A stretch of 64,000 nucleotides of DNA from Desulfosudis oleivorans (GCA_020723325.1 DYJD01000010.1:62001-126000), one strand, 5' to 3'; shown: positions 7,931 to 16,620, counted from the first letter of the stretch. Numbers and translations are program-made. The notes: a model not told the origin generated them from the sequence alone.

Positions 7931-8653
7931 ATGAGCCAGAAACGAAATTGGATTGAATGTGTTGCGTTGATCTGTCTGTTGGCGGTGGTGGGATGTGCCG
8001 AGACCCGCCGGCAGGGAGCGGAAGCATCCAGTGCAGTGAAGGAAATAGACGGCAAGCCTAAAACCCTGGCCATCCTGCCCTTTGAGAACAATGCCGTAAC
8101 CGATGCGGAGCGCTACGAACCCTTGAGCAAGGGCTTGGCCGCCATGTTGATTACCGATCTCAATAAGAGCGGCAGCTCCCTGAAATTGATCGAACGTACC
8201 AAAATCGATGCCCTGTTAAAGGAGATCGCCCTGGGTCAGACCGGTAATATCGATCCATCCACAGCCGTTCAAGTGGGCCGGCTCCTCGGCGCCCAGAGCA
8301 TTGCCTTTGGTGCTTTCATGGTCCTTGGTTCCGAGGTGCGCATCGATGTGCGTATCGTCAAGGTAGAAACCGGCGAACTGATCGTTTCCGAAGCGATCCT
8401 GGGCAGCAGCAGCGCCTTTATCGAATTGGAACGTAATTTGGCAGGGAAAATAGCGGATTCATTGCGCGTGGCCTTTCATCCGGAAACAGCCGCTTCCACA
8501 GGTAATATCGAGGCGGCATTATTTTTCTCAAAGGGTCTGGCAGCCTTGGACAAGGGAGATCGGGCCGCTGCCACCGCCTTATTCCAAAAATGTGTTGCCC
8601 TTGATCCGGCTTATCAGAAACAAGTAGACAAGGCATGGGAGGGGCAAAGCTGA
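7931..8653 (+). CDS. CsgG-like lipoprotein
   Basis: This 240-residue protein has a lipoprotein signal peptide with lipobox LAVVGCAE (Cys24). It then has a CsgG/TolB-like domain (KTLAILPFENNAV, SLKLIERTKIDALLKEIA, AQSIAFGAFMVLGSEVRIDVR) and a short C-terminal TPR-like pair of helices (AALFFSKGLAALDKGDRAAATALF). The CsgG-like part matches the region about 140-285 of the preceding fusion protein, including the order FVxGLxAMxxTDL/LIERxKIxALL and TAVQVGRLLGA, so the two genes are diverged relatives. CsgG itself is the curli export pore, but many relatives are only periplasmic or outer-membrane lipoproteins of unknown role. It likely belongs to the same operon as the Slam-like gene. Confidence 0.75.
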   Translation: MSQKRNWIECVALICLLAVVGCAETRRQGAEASSAVKEIDGKPKTLAILPFENNAVTDAERYEPLSKGLAAMLITDLNKSGSSLKLIERTKIDALLKEIALGQTGNIDPSTAVQVGRLLGAQSIAFGAFMVLGSEVRIDVRIVKVETGELIVSEAILGSSSAFIELERNLAGKIADSLRVAFHPETAASTGNIEAALFFSKGLAALDKGDRAAATALFQKCVALDPAYQKQVDKAWEGQS

Positions 8654-8816
8654 TAGTTTTTTATTTTTTGCAAAAGCCCCGACCATCTGTTATGATGCAT
8701 CCAAATATGGGAAGCGGTCCTGTCGTTCGACATTATACCTGTAGTTATAAAAATCCAAAATAATTCAAAATATTTTTTCTATCCAATTCCTGAAAACAGC
8801 CGGACAGGAGGAATTC

Positions 8817-10523
8817 ATGACCATCCAGCGCAAAATGGCTTCACTCTATATGGGTTTTCTTGGTATCAGCCTGTTGAATTTTTTTATTTTTATTTTAAAT
8901 GATCAGTCCCGGGAAGCCACAGCCATCAATGTGGCCGGCCGGCAACGCATGCTGTCCCAAAAAATGACCAAAGAGGCCATACTGATTTCCAGTCTGGCTG
9001 ATGATGTCGAGCGCAAACGCCTTGGTGAGCTGTTCAGCCGCACCCATGCCATGTTTTTCAATTCATTGACAGCGCTGCTAAAAGGGGGAGAGGTGGAAAA
9101 AATGGGGATACTGGATCCGCCGCAGAGCCGGGAAGTCAACAGTGCGGCCCAGGAGCTGAAGACCATCTGGGAGCAGTTCGATCCCCATTGCCGCATCATC
9201 ATGGACCCCGCCGCTCAGCAAGCGGCCGTGCAAAAGGCTGCGGCTGAAATGGTGCGAACCAATGAGGCGGTCCTTGACAAGGCCAATGTTCTGACCTCGG
9301 CCCTTACCCAGGATTCCCATGCCAAAGCACAGCGCATGTGGTTTTTTCAATTGGGCGGGAATGTGGCAATCCTGGCCTTGATTGCGGCGGCCTTTTTTTT
9401 CATCAATGTGCCCATGGGCCGCAGGCTGCGGAAGATAACCGATATCGCTGATGAATTTGCCGACGGCGTCACCCAGAAGAGCGCTTTGGATGCACTGCAA
9501 GCCAAAGATGAAATCGGTGAACTGGCTGCGGCTTTTTCAAAAATGCAGGCCCTGCAGATGGACCGCATCGCCATGGCGGAAAATATTGCCGGCGGGGATT
9601 TGCGCCATATGATTTCCATTGCCTCGGAAGCCGATACTTTTGGAAAAGCCCTGGTCCAGATGACAATGGAATTGAACCGTATCATTCTTTCCGTTCGTCA
9701 GACAGCTAAAATTGTGGCCCAGCGGTCCATTGAATTGTCCGATTCCAGCCAGAGCCTTTCCCAGGGAGCCACGGAGCAAGCCGCCACGCTGGAGGAGATC
9801 AGCAGCTCCATGGAGGAAATTTCCATTCAGAACAAAACCAGTGCAGACCACGCCGAACAGGCCAACCAACTGGCGGCAACCGCCAGAACTGCTGCTGAAA
9901 AAGGCAATGCCCTGATGCAGAAGATGGTTCAGGCCATGGAAGGTATAAACGCCTCCAGCAAGGAGATTTCAAAAATCATCAAGGTTATTGATGATATCGC
10001 CTTCCAGACCAACCTGCTGGCCCTCAATGCCGCGGTTGAGGCGGCCAGAGCAGGCCGGCACGGCAAGGGGTTTGCCGTGGTGGCCCAGGAAGTACGTTCC
10101 TTGGCTGCCCGCAGCGCCAAGGCTGCCCAGGAGACTACTGCCTTGATTGAAGGTTCCATTCAAAGGGTGGCGGATGGCTCCCAGATCGCCAAACAGACCG
10201 CCGAATCCTTGAATGAAATCGCCGAGGGCGTACATAAGGTAACGGATCTGGTGGGTGAGATTGCCGCGTCGTCAAAAGAGCAAGCCCTGGGAAGCGCCCA
10301 GGTCAATCACGGCCTTACCCAACTCAGTCAAATCACCCAACTAAACGCGGACACTTCGGAAAAAACAGCGAATTCCAGTACGGAGTTATCCAATCAGGCG
10401 GTTTCGGTGAGCCGAATTCTGGATGGATTCAAACTCCAAGGAACTGAGGAAGAAATGATTCCGGCATTCAAAAAGACGGTTCCGCAACCAGGGCGGAAGG
10501 TGAAAATGTTGGGAGCGAAGTGA
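8817..10523 (+). CDS. Methyl-accepting chemotaxis protein with PilJ-type sensor domain
   Basis: The 568-residue chemoreceptor has a membrane segment at residues 10-27 and a periplasmic four-helix sensor of the PilJ/NarX type (ATAINVAGRQRMLSQKMTKEA, then a second copy-like helix). A second membrane segment lies at about 180-198, then HAMP-like helices and a full cytoplasmic signalling domain. The hairpin tip is at IAFQTNLLALNAAVEAARAG and the motif GFAVVAQEVRSLAARSAKAA follows. It would bind a periplasmic ligand and control CheA. The ribosome site GACAGGAGG is strong. There are no che genes in the window, so it signals to components elsewhere. The ligand cannot be named; this sensor type is associated with nitrate/nitrite or pilus signals in some families. 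Confidence 0.92.
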   Translation: MTIQRKMASLYMGFLGISLLNFFIFILNDQSREATAINVAGRQRMLSQKMTKEAILISSLADDVERKRLGELFSRTHAMFFNSLTALLKGGEVEKMGILDPPQSREVNSAAQELKTIWEQFDPHCRIIMDPAAQQAAVQKAAAEMVRTNEAVLDKANVLTSALTQDSHAKAQRMWFFQLGGNVAILALIAAAFFFINVPMGRRLRKITDIADEFADGVTQKSALDALQAKDEIGELAAAFSKMQALQMDRIAMAENIAGGDLRHMISIASEADTFGKALVQMTMELNRIILSVRQTAKIVAQRSIELSDSSQSLSQGATEQAATLEEISSSMEEISIQNKTSADHAEQANQLAATARTAAEKGNALMQKMVQAMEGINASSKEISKIIKVIDDIAFQTNLLALNAAVEAARAGRHGKGFAVVAQEVRSLAARSAKAAQETTALIEGSIQRVADGSQIAKQTAESLNEIAEGVHKVTDLVGEIAASSKEQALGSAQVNHGLTQLSQITQLNADTSEKTANSSTELSNQAVSVSRILDGFKLQGTEEEMIPAFKKTVPQPGRKVKMLGAK

Positions 10524-10570
10524 GTTTTAGACTATAGGCTATAGACTGAAGGCTGAAGGAAAGGTGACAT

Positions 10571-10948
10571 TTGAAACAGATCTGGATTATTTGGGTTCTA
10601 CTGATAGTGAGTAGTTGTGCCACACAGGAGATGTTGGCGGTGCGTGAGATGCAGATCAAGGATGTGGATTTGCGTTCACTTGCCGATGGTGATTATGTGG
10701 GCGCTTTTTCCTACGGCGGATTTGAATACCGGGTTAAAACCGTGGTGAAAGAACGCCGGATTGTGGATGTCGTTGTTCTGCAAAATCGCGATACGGATTA
10801 TGCCAAGGAGGCTGAAGGGGTTTTGCCGGAAATGGTAAAACGGCAGACTCCCAACGTGGATGCGATCTCCGGCGCTACCACCACCAGCAAGGCCTTGATG
10901 AAAGCTGTGGAGAATGCGCTCATTTCAGGACCTGTGAAGGCTCGATAA
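10571..10948 (+). CDS. FMN-binding-domain lipoprotein
   Basis: The 125-residue protein starts at TTG 10571 behind GGAAAGGTG. A short hydrophobic segment leads to a lipobox-like LLIVSSCATQ. The rest is an FMN_bind domain with the motif DAISGATTTSKALMKAV, in which the Thr after SGAT is the usual site where ApbE attaches FMN covalently. Such domains carry electrons outside the inner membrane, often with NapH/RnfG-type partners. One candidate, the polyferredoxin at 1724-2854, is in the window but not adjacent. A terminator follows at once, so it is the last gene of its unit. Confidence 0.82.
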   Translation: MKQIWIIWVLLIVSSCATQEMLAVREMQIKDVDLRSLADGDYVGAFSYGGFEYRVKTVVKERRIVDVVVLQNRDTDYAKEAEGVLPEMVKRQTPNVDAISGATTTSKALMKAVENALISGPVKAR

Positions 10949-10949
10949 T

Positions 10950-10996
10950 ACCGAATATCGAAATCCGAAACAAACGATCTCGATATTCGGTTTTTA
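10950..10996 (+). terminator. Rho-independent terminator after the FMN-binding gene
   Basis: Perfect inverted arms ACCGAATATCGA (10950-10961) and TCGATATTCGGT (10980-10991) are followed by TTTT. The left arm belongs to the same AATCCGAAA sequence family as the larger inverted repeat at 50316-50487. Confidence 0.75.
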
Positions 10997-11003
10997 GGTG
11001 TGG

Positions 11004-11048
11004 GACCGGCTTCCAGTCGCGATTTACGCGTTTCTGGAAGCCAAGCCC
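11004..11048. repeat. REP-like hairpin, variant copy
   Basis: Arms GGCTTCCAG (11008-11016) and CTGGAAGCC (11034-11042), with flanking GTGGG and CCCAC, form a hairpin. The sequence is a variant of the GCGGCTGGAAGCCGC elements at 28941-29017 and 35763-35842. Confidence 0.6.
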
Positions 11049-11072
11049 CACAGGGGGGGGCGTAATAAAGTG

Positions 11073-11933
11073 TTAAATCAGTGCCCGGGATTTTAGGACC
11101 GGACGCGGATCCACCAGATGTCGTGAGAACCAGTTGTTGTGGCTTTCAACATCAAAGGCCAGGGATAAAATCTCGGAAAAATGCAGCACCGGCACGGGCT
11201 GCTTCAGGGTACAGCGCACTTCCAGATTCATGTGGCACATGGCGCAGGCGGTGATGATACAGTCAGCGCCGGTTTTGGCGGCATCGTCCATCATGCGGTT
11301 GACGATGGAAGTGACCAGTTCCGGGCGGGCCACTGACAGAAAAGTGCCACAGCATTGGGAAGCAAATGACCAATCCAGGGCCTGGGCTCCCAGACCGGTC
11401 AGAATTTTTTCCATCAGCCCCTTATAATTTTTTTCATTGCGCAGGGTGTTGGGACGGTTCAGCATGCAACCGTAGTAGGGCACGAATTTGAGTTGTTTCA
11501 ATTTTTCAGAAACTTCTTTGCCCATATATTCGGGGATGCGATTTTCCATCAGTTCAAAGAAATGCAGAATTTTCAAATCGCGATTATAGGGCTTGTCCCA
11601 TTTTTTTTCAAAACGGTAACGCATGAGCTCGTTGCGGCTCAATTCCTGGTGGGCCAAGCGCAGCCGGATGATGCAATTGGGGCAGGCCACTAGCAGCGGG
11701 CGGTCCGGCGAAGCCATAAACAGATTACGGGCAGCCAGACCAAGCGCCAAATCATGATCTACGGCGTAGGCCGAAGAGCTGCCGCAGCAATTCCAGTCAT
11801 CCAGTTCCACGAGATTGACGCCGATGCGACGGCACAATTCTCGCAGGGAATGATCGTTTTCCTTGGCCGTGGTGGCCAGGGAACAACCAGGGAAGTAGGA
11901 AACATCCATAATTGGAGAAGTATTCATGGTCAA
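11073..11933 (-). CDS. hdrB: HdrB-like heterodisulfide reductase subunit (CCG domains)
   Basis: The 286-residue protein has two cysteine-rich CCG-type domains. The first runs through SYFPGCSLATT, WNCCGSSSAY and ACPNC; the second through YGCMLNRP, SQCCGTFLS and TACAMCHMNLE. In HdrB these cysteines hold noncubane [4Fe-4S] clusters that reduce disulfides. It follows the HdrC-like gene with a 4-base overlap, so the two are translationally coupled. No HdrA is in the window, so the electron source must be encoded elsewhere. In sulfate reducers HdrBC-like pairs act in energy metabolism on disulfides that are often unknown; I cannot name the substrate. Confidence 0.87.
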   Translation of the reverse strand: MTMNTSPIMDVSYFPGCSLATTAKENDHSLRELCRRIGVNLVELDDWNCCGSSSAYAVDHDLALGLAARNLFMASPDRPLLVACPNCIIRLRLAHQELSRNELMRYRFEKKWDKPYNRDLKILHFFELMENRIPEYMGKEVSEKLKQLKFVPYYGCMLNRPNTLRNEKNYKGLMEKILTGLGAQALDWSFASQCCGTFLSVARPELVTSIVNRMMDDAAKTGADCIITACAMCHMNLEVRCTLKQPVPVLHFSEILSLAFDVESHNNWFSRHLVDPRPVLKSRALI

Positions 11934-12496
11934 CCTGCCTGTTTTTGATTGAATGCGAATTTGACATCCTTCATCTGCGTCACCCGTGAGGGGAGCAGTT
12001 CCAGTTTGCGTCTAGCCAGCATTTTCATGCCCACACCCATGTCGCTGAACCAATCTTTCTTGTAAAATTTGTAGCGCAGCATGATTTCGAGCTTATGGGT
12101 GCGGCCGTAACGATGAACCGTATTCAAGACTTCCTGATGAAATTTCAGGATATCCGGCTCGGCCACAGTAACTTTTTCCTCCACCGCCATCTGGCAAAGG
12201 GCATGGGTGACGGCTGAAATGTCCACACTGTTGGGACATTGAACCGAACAATTGTTGCAACCCACACAGATCCAGATGGAGGAAGATTCCAGAACCTCTT
12301 TTTTGCGTCCCAATTGAACCAGGCGGATGATCTGGTTGGGCAGATAATCCATGGCTTCTGAAAAAGGGCAACCGCCGCCGCAGCTCAGGCAATGGTAGCA
12401 GGCGTTGAAGTCGGTTCCGGCTCTTTGTTTGACTTCTTTTGCAAAATCCGAACCTGTGTAGATTTCGGTGATGGTTTCGTTCTGGTTTTTTGTCAT
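11930..12496 (-). CDS. hdrC: HdrC-like ferredoxin subunit
   Basis: I place the start at ATG 12496 because GGGAGGGGAAACAG precedes it, giving 188 residues; an upstream in-frame start at 12529 has no such site. Two 4Fe-4S motifs (CYHCLSCGGGCP and CVGCNNCSVQCP) mark it as the HdrC-type electron carrier that feeds HdrB. It overlaps hdrB by 4 bases. A leader of about 125 bases separates it from a promoter with the palindromic operator shared with the kinase and PLP-enzyme promoters. Confidence 0.87.
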   Translation of the reverse strand: MTKNQNETITEIYTGSDFAKEVKQRAGTDFNACYHCLSCGGGCPFSEAMDYLPNQIIRLVQLGRKKEVLESSSIWICVGCNNCSVQCPNSVDISAVTHALCQMAVEEKVTVAEPDILKFHQEVLNTVHRYGRTHKLEIMLRYKFYKKDWFSDMGVGMKMLARRKLELLPSRVTQMKDVKFAFNQKQAG

Positions 12497-12626
12497 TCTG
12501 TTTCCCCTCCCATAAACTCCACGCCGCACTCTGTATTTTCAGGATGCCTGCATTTTTTCTTCTGGGCGGGATGGTTGTTTCGGGCTCTATTCAGCCGGAT
12601 TATCCCGCATGATCAGTGTCTGAAGC

Positions 12627-12656
12627 TATATGTCACAATGTGGTATAGTTTGTCAA
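12627..12656 (-). promoter_or_regulatory. hdrCB promoter with palindromic operator
   Basis: Read on the minus strand: -35 TTGACA (12656-12651), an 18-base spacer and -10 CATATA (12632-12627). Between them is the palindrome TATACCACATTGTGACATA (12647-12629, centre 12638). The same kind of site occurs at 15172-15201 and 15243-15272, each time between -35 and -10. That placement suggests a repressor or a MerR-like spacer-acting regulator. Confidence 0.65.
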
Positions 12657-12705
12657 TCATTTTTTTTTCGGGGCAGGGGGGCATGATCCGGAATGGAAAA
12701 TGAAT

Positions 12706-13488
12706 TCATATATCAGCGACCCTTGCGATGACCGCGGTGCGATCATCCCTGGAGCCTGTTTGCAAAGCAGCATCCAAAAGGGCGCCCGCGAGTTTGGGAA
12801 GTTCCGTCTCCCTGTTCAGGATTTTGCTCATGATTTCAAGCCCCATGGAATTGTGAACACCGTCGGTGGTCAGCAGGAGGATGTCCCCCGGCCGGGTTTC
12901 CAAAAGGAATTGTTCCGGCTGGCAATCACCGCAGCCCACGCATTGGTCCAAAAGACGTCTGGCCTCATGGCTGCGGGCCTCCTCCGGCGTAATTTTGCCT
13001 TCTTCCACCAAAAATTGGGCCATATTCTGGTCACGGGTGATCTGGTGCAGTCGGCCACTGCGCAACAGATACAAGCGGCTGTCGCCCACATGCACGCCGC
13101 AGGCAAGGCCAGGCTTCAACACGACTATTGTACAGGTTGTTCCGGCCCCGATCGGAACAGAGCCGCAGATGGCCTTATCGGTTTCCATCACCAGATTTGT
13201 TAGCTGGTTGAGAATTTGATCCGCGCCGTGAAATTGAGTCAACTGTTCCAACAAACGCTGGGCAATATCAGATCCCCCGTTTCCAATACCCATGCCGTCC
13301 GCAACCGCCAGGAGCATTGCGCCGTCCGGCCATGCTGAAATCAGAAAACGATCTTCGTTGGCTTTTCGTCCCTGGCCCATGGCGCTGCAACCAAAGGCGC
13401 GATCCGTCATTTCAGCCCTGATCGTGGGATCGGACATTCCTGCTGAAAATGCTCCCAAGCCTTTATTTCCCAACAGATCAGGCGCCAT
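12706..13488 (-). CDS. PP2C-family protein Ser/Thr phosphatase
   Basis: The 260-residue protein has the PP2C metal-binding motifs: NEDRF near residue 44, VADGMG near 63, HVGDSRLYLL near 132 and SRDDRTAVI near 248, as in Stp/PrpC phosphatases. It removes phosphate from Ser/Thr of proteins. Its start lies inside the 3' end of the kinase gene (11-base overlap), so the pair is an operon and the phosphatase probably reverses that kinase. An inserted Cys-containing stretch (LLDQCVGCGDCQPEQF) at about residues 178-194 is not typical; four acidic or cysteine residues there could bind metal. There is no membrane segment. Confidence 0.9.
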   Translation of the reverse strand: MAPDLLGNKGLGAFSAGMSDPTIRAEMTDRAFGCSAMGQGRKANEDRFLISAWPDGAMLLAVADGMGIGNGGSDIAQRLLEQLTQFHGADQILNQLTNLVMETDKAICGSVPIGAGTTCTIVVLKPGLACGVHVGDSRLYLLRSGRLHQITRDQNMAQFLVEEGKITPEEARSHEARRLLDQCVGCGDCQPEQFLLETRPGDILLLTTDGVHNSMGLEIMSKILNRETELPKLAGALLDAALQTGSRDDRTAVIARVADI

Positions 13489-15124
13489 TCAGCGTTTCCG
13501 CATTTTTAAAATCAGCCACTTTGGCAACCACACCCAAACGTTTTATTTCCATGAAAAACTCTTCCATTCTGCGGCTGAGGGTCAGTTGTTGTTCCTCGGT
13601 ATAGATCAGGCAAATGTTTTTCATGATCAAAGCCTTTGCCGATTCCTTGTGGATGATGCCGAAACGGTTTGCCAAGGGCTGCAAGGCGGCTCGGACTTGC
13701 GCCATGTTCTGATAACGCCTGTCCATGTCCACTCGTCCGCAGGTCATGATGAAATTTCGTAACTCCATAGGTACATCCGGATCAAGGGGGGCTGGATCCG
13801 GAATATCCTGGGTTAAGTGCAAATCCATCAGTTGGTGGATATCCTCTTCTGGAAAGGGACGCTGTCCTGTCACCATTTCATAGGCCACAATCCCCAGGGA
13901 ATAAATATCTGTGCGCGGATCAACCGGGTCACAATTGATTTGTTCTGGCGCCATATAAGCCACTGTGCCGGAAAAGGAGAAATCTTCCGTGCCGATGGGG
14001 CAGGCCAGCCCGAAATCCAGGATTTTCACTCGATCGCCTTTTGCAATGAAAATATTGTCTGTATTGATATCACGGTGAATGATGCCTTTTTCATGGGCGT
14101 ATTCCAAACCGTTGCAGATCTGCAGCAGAAAGTTGACCGTAAGAGGCACCGATAATTTTCCCAGGCGGGGCAGCAGATCCATCAGGCTCTCGCCTTCCAA
14201 CAACTCCATGATGATGAAGAGGGTGCGATAGCGTTCCTCAAAATCATAAACCCGCAATATATTTTCATGGTTCAGGGCAGCAATGGTTTGGGCTTCCACG
14301 CGGAAGCTGTTGATAAAATCTTTGTCCATAGCCATGTTGTGGCGCATCATCTTGATGGCCACCGGCATATTCAGGGTTTTGTGAATGCCTTGGTAGACAA
14401 TGCTGTATCCGCCCCGGCCGATGATATTAGTTGCCAAATATTTACCGATGGTCCTGTAGGCGGTGGGTCTTCTGGAATCAAAGCGGTCGGCAACCACTTC
14501 CGTGAGAAAGGCAAGCACGTCCGGATCTTTTGCGGAAATATCCTCAAAGTGCTTGCGGTTCAGGACCCATACTTCCATGTTGGTTTCCGCTTCCACATGG
14601 GCGTGCCGTGGTTCACCAGTTAATATGCCTAAGCCGCCGGCAATATCGCCCTCGCCGTAATGATCCACCGGATGCAATTCCCCATCTTTTTCCACCAGTA
14701 CTAGGCAAGAGCCTTTTTCAATGATATAGGCATTGTCTTCAACGGCCCCCTGGGTTATGAAGCGGGTGCCGGCCGGGATGCAAACCAAGGTCATGTTGTC
14801 GAAATACGGGCTGCGCTCTTCGTCGGATATAAAACGCAGAAATTTTTGATTGAGTTTGGCGGGGCCCTCATCCTTTTGGACAAGCCTGAAAAAGGAGCAG
14901 TCCAAACAGGATGCTCTTTTTTCAGCATAAGTGCCTTGGATCTTATTCCCGCAGAAAGTACCGGCCACGGCCCAGCAAAATCTGCCGCCGTTTTTTCCAC
15001 CGTTGATCCCATTGTAGGATGGGTCCATGGCCGCCGGGCAGACTCCAAGGGTGGCCGCGTTCACACCTTCCGGCTCACGGCCGCATTGCCGGTATTCCCA
15101 ACAGTTTTTTCGAACGGCTTTCAT
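13478..15124 (-). CDS. Two-CW domain / cyclic-nucleotide-binding / Ser-Thr protein kinase
   Basis: With the start at ATG 15124 the protein has 548 residues. ATGs at 15139 and 15181 are possible, but 15181 overlaps the promoter -10. Residues 8-76 are a two-CW cysteine domain (Cys8-Trp9, Cys14, Cys29, Cys50-Trp51, Cys58, Cys73, Cys76). Residues about 105-220 are a cyclic-nucleotide-binding domain (AGTRFITQGAVEDNAYIIEKG, GEGDIAGGLGILTGEPR). The rest is a Hanks-type kinase with a glycine loop (IGRGGYSIVYQG), HRDINTDN catalytic loop, DFGLA and an APE motif (MAPEQ). All catalytic residues are present, with no membrane segment. The Cys domain may sense redox state or metal and gate kinase activity. 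The PP2C gene overlaps its end. Confidence 0.88.
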   Translation of the reverse strand: MKAVRKNCWEYRQCGREPEGVNAATLGVCPAAMDPSYNGINGGKNGGRFCWAVAGTFCGNKIQGTYAEKRASCLDCSFFRLVQKDEGPAKLNQKFLRFISDEERSPYFDNMTLVCIPAGTRFITQGAVEDNAYIIEKGSCLVLVEKDGELHPVDHYGEGDIAGGLGILTGEPRHAHVEAETNMEVWVLNRKHFEDISAKDPDVLAFLTEVVADRFDSRRPTAYRTIGKYLATNIIGRGGYSIVYQGIHKTLNMPVAIKMMRHNMAMDKDFINSFRVEAQTIAALNHENILRVYDFEERYRTLFIIMELLEGESLMDLLPRLGKLSVPLTVNFLLQICNGLEYAHEKGIIHRDINTDNIFIAKGDRVKILDFGLACPIGTEDFSFSGTVAYMAPEQINCDPVDPRTDIYSLGIVAYEMVTGQRPFPEEDIHQLMDLHLTQDIPDPAPLDPDVPMELRNFIMTCGRVDMDRRYQNMAQVRAALQPLANRFGIIHKESAKALIMKNICLIYTEEQQLTLSRRMEEFFMEIKRLGVVAKVADFKNAETLNGA

Positions 15125-15171
15125 TTTTCGTCCATGCATCCGGTAAATGATGTCTTGGTTCTTTTTTATGG

Positions 15172-15201
15172 ATACTGCCACAATGTGATATATTGAGTCA
15201 A
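15172..15201 (-). promoter_or_regulatory. Kinase-phosphatase promoter with variant operator
   Basis: On the minus strand: -35 TTGACT (15201-15196), an 18-base spacer, -10 CAGTAT (15177-15172). The spacer holds ATATCACATTGTGGC (centre 15183). One half matches the hdrCB operator well and the other is degenerate. The deduced start of transcription lies downstream of ATG 15181, which argues for a later kinase start. Confidence 0.55.
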
Positions 15202-15242
15202 TCCTTTTCTTTTGGCGGCGTATTAAATTTTAAAATCATCCA

Positions 15243-15272
15243 TTGACAAAATACCACAAAGTGACATATAAA
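15243..15272 (+). promoter_or_regulatory. Promoter of the PLP enzyme/HTH operon with the shared operator
   Basis: TTGACA (15243-15248), an 18-base spacer and TATAAA (15267-15272) form a strong sigma-70 promoter. ATACCACAAAGTGACATA sits in the spacer (centre 15259), one mismatch in the core from the hdrCB operator. It lies back to back with the kinase promoter, about 40 bases apart. Confidence 0.65.
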
Positions 15273-15337
15273 AAACTGTGAATCAGGATGAACGCACTCT
15301 GAAAATATGAACATCAAAAAAGGAGAGGAAAGGGGAC

Positions 15338-16594
15338 ATGCATTCACCAGCCAAGCACCGCTTCCACACACAGGTTATTCATGCCGGTCAAAAGCCGGCG
15401 GAATGGCAGGGCGCGACTTTGCCGCCCATTTATCAAACCGCATCCCACCGACATGCCACGGCGGAGAACATGAGCAGCACGTTTTCCGGAAAGACCACCG
15501 ACCATATTTATATGCGGCTTACCAATCCCACCAACCGTGTTTTGGAAGAAAAATTGTGCTGCCTTGAAGGCGGGAAAGGCGCGGTGGTGATGGCATCGGG
15601 CATGGCGGCCGTGACCAATACTTGTCTGGCCTTGCTGCGCGCCGGCGATGAATTCGTGGCCGGGAATTCCCTGTTCATGTCCACATATTTGCTTTTCAGC
15701 GGCGTTTTTCAGAAATTCGGGATCACCGCGCGGCTGGTGGACCCCACTCGTCTTGACGAACTGGCAGGGGCCATCAACGATAAGACCCGCCTGGTTTTTC
15801 TGGAAACCATCGGAAATCCCAAAATGGATGTACCGGATCTGGCTCGTGCTGCCGAAATCGCCCACGCCCATGATATCCCCCTGGTGGTGGACAATACCCT
15901 GGCTTCGCCCTATTTATGCCGGCCTTTGGAACTCGGCGCCGACGTGGTTCTGCATTCCACCACAAAATACCTGAGCGGTCACGGCGCAGCCACCGGCGGT
16001 GTGGTCATCGACGGCGGTCGTTTTGTTTGGGGGGCGCGCAAATTTCCGGATTTCAAAGCTTTCATTGATCGCAAAGGCGAACTGGCCCTTTTGGATAAAA
16101 TCTGGCGGGAACAGCATATCAATTTCGGCACTACCCAGGCACCCTGGCACTCTTATTTGACCATGCTCGGACTGGATACCTTGGCCCTGCGCATGGAGCG
16201 CCACCTGGCCAATGCCGCGGCCGTGGCCCAATTCCTTCTGAAACAAAAAGAAGTGACCTGGGTGAACTTTCCCGGTCTTGCCGATCATCCCTGCCATACT
16301 GTTGCGCAAAAACAATTCCAGGGGCTGGGGTTCGGCGCCCTGTTGACCTTTGGTCTGAAAGACCAGGACGCTTGTTTCCGTTTCATCAACAATCTGAAGC
16401 TCATCTATCATCTTGCCAATCTAGGGGATTGCAAAACCCTGGTGATTCATCCGTATTCTTCCCAGTATCTGTCCTTTACTGAAGAAACCCGGGCGAACCT
16501 CAGTATCCTGCCGAACATGATCCGGCTGTCCGTGGGAATCGAAGCCGTGGAAGATATTTGTGAAGACATCCAGCAAGCCCTGGCGGCACTATGA
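15338..16594 (+). CDS. Cys/Met-metabolism PLP-dependent enzyme (trans-sulfuration family)
   Basis: The 418-residue protein is a cystathionine gamma-synthase/lyase-type enzyme. The PLP-binding lysine lies in HSTTKYLSGHG (about Lys210). Other conserved parts are YMRLTNPTNRVLEEKL, the substrate/PLP region VMASGMAAVTNTCLALL, and VDNTLASPY. It would interconvert homoserine esters, cystathionine, homocysteine or methionine with release or uptake of a sulfur compound; which one cannot be read from the sequence. It shares a promoter with the downstream two-CW HTH gene (27-base gap), which suggests that gene regulates it. Confidence 0.88.
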   Translation: MHSPAKHRFHTQVIHAGQKPAEWQGATLPPIYQTASHRHATAENMSSTFSGKTTDHIYMRLTNPTNRVLEEKLCCLEGGKGAVVMASGMAAVTNTCLALLRAGDEFVAGNSLFMSTYLLFSGVFQKFGITARLVDPTRLDELAGAINDKTRLVFLETIGNPKMDVPDLARAAEIAHAHDIPLVVDNTLASPYLCRPLELGADVVLHSTTKYLSGHGAATGGVVIDGGRFVWGARKFPDFKAFIDRKGELALLDKIWREQHINFGTTQAPWHSYLTMLGLDTLALRMERHLANAAAVAQFLLKQKEVTWVNFPGLADHPCHTVAQKQFQGLGFGALLTFGLKDQDACFRFINNLKLIYHLANLGDCKTLVIHPYSSQYLSFTEETRANLSILPNMIRLSVGIEAVEDICEDIQQALAAL

Positions 16595-16620
16595 CCGTGA
16601 ACAAAATAGAGGTTTTCTAA

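Noticed and set aside
12497-12620. Attenuator in the hdrCB leader
   Set aside because: A GCGGGAT/ATCCCGC stem can be drawn, but there is no T-run and no leader peptide, so I do not report it as a feature.
15173-15337. Sulfur-related riboswitch upstream of the PLP enzyme
   Set aside because: The leader from the promoter to ATG 15338 is only about 60 bases and shows no SAM-riboswitch-like core.
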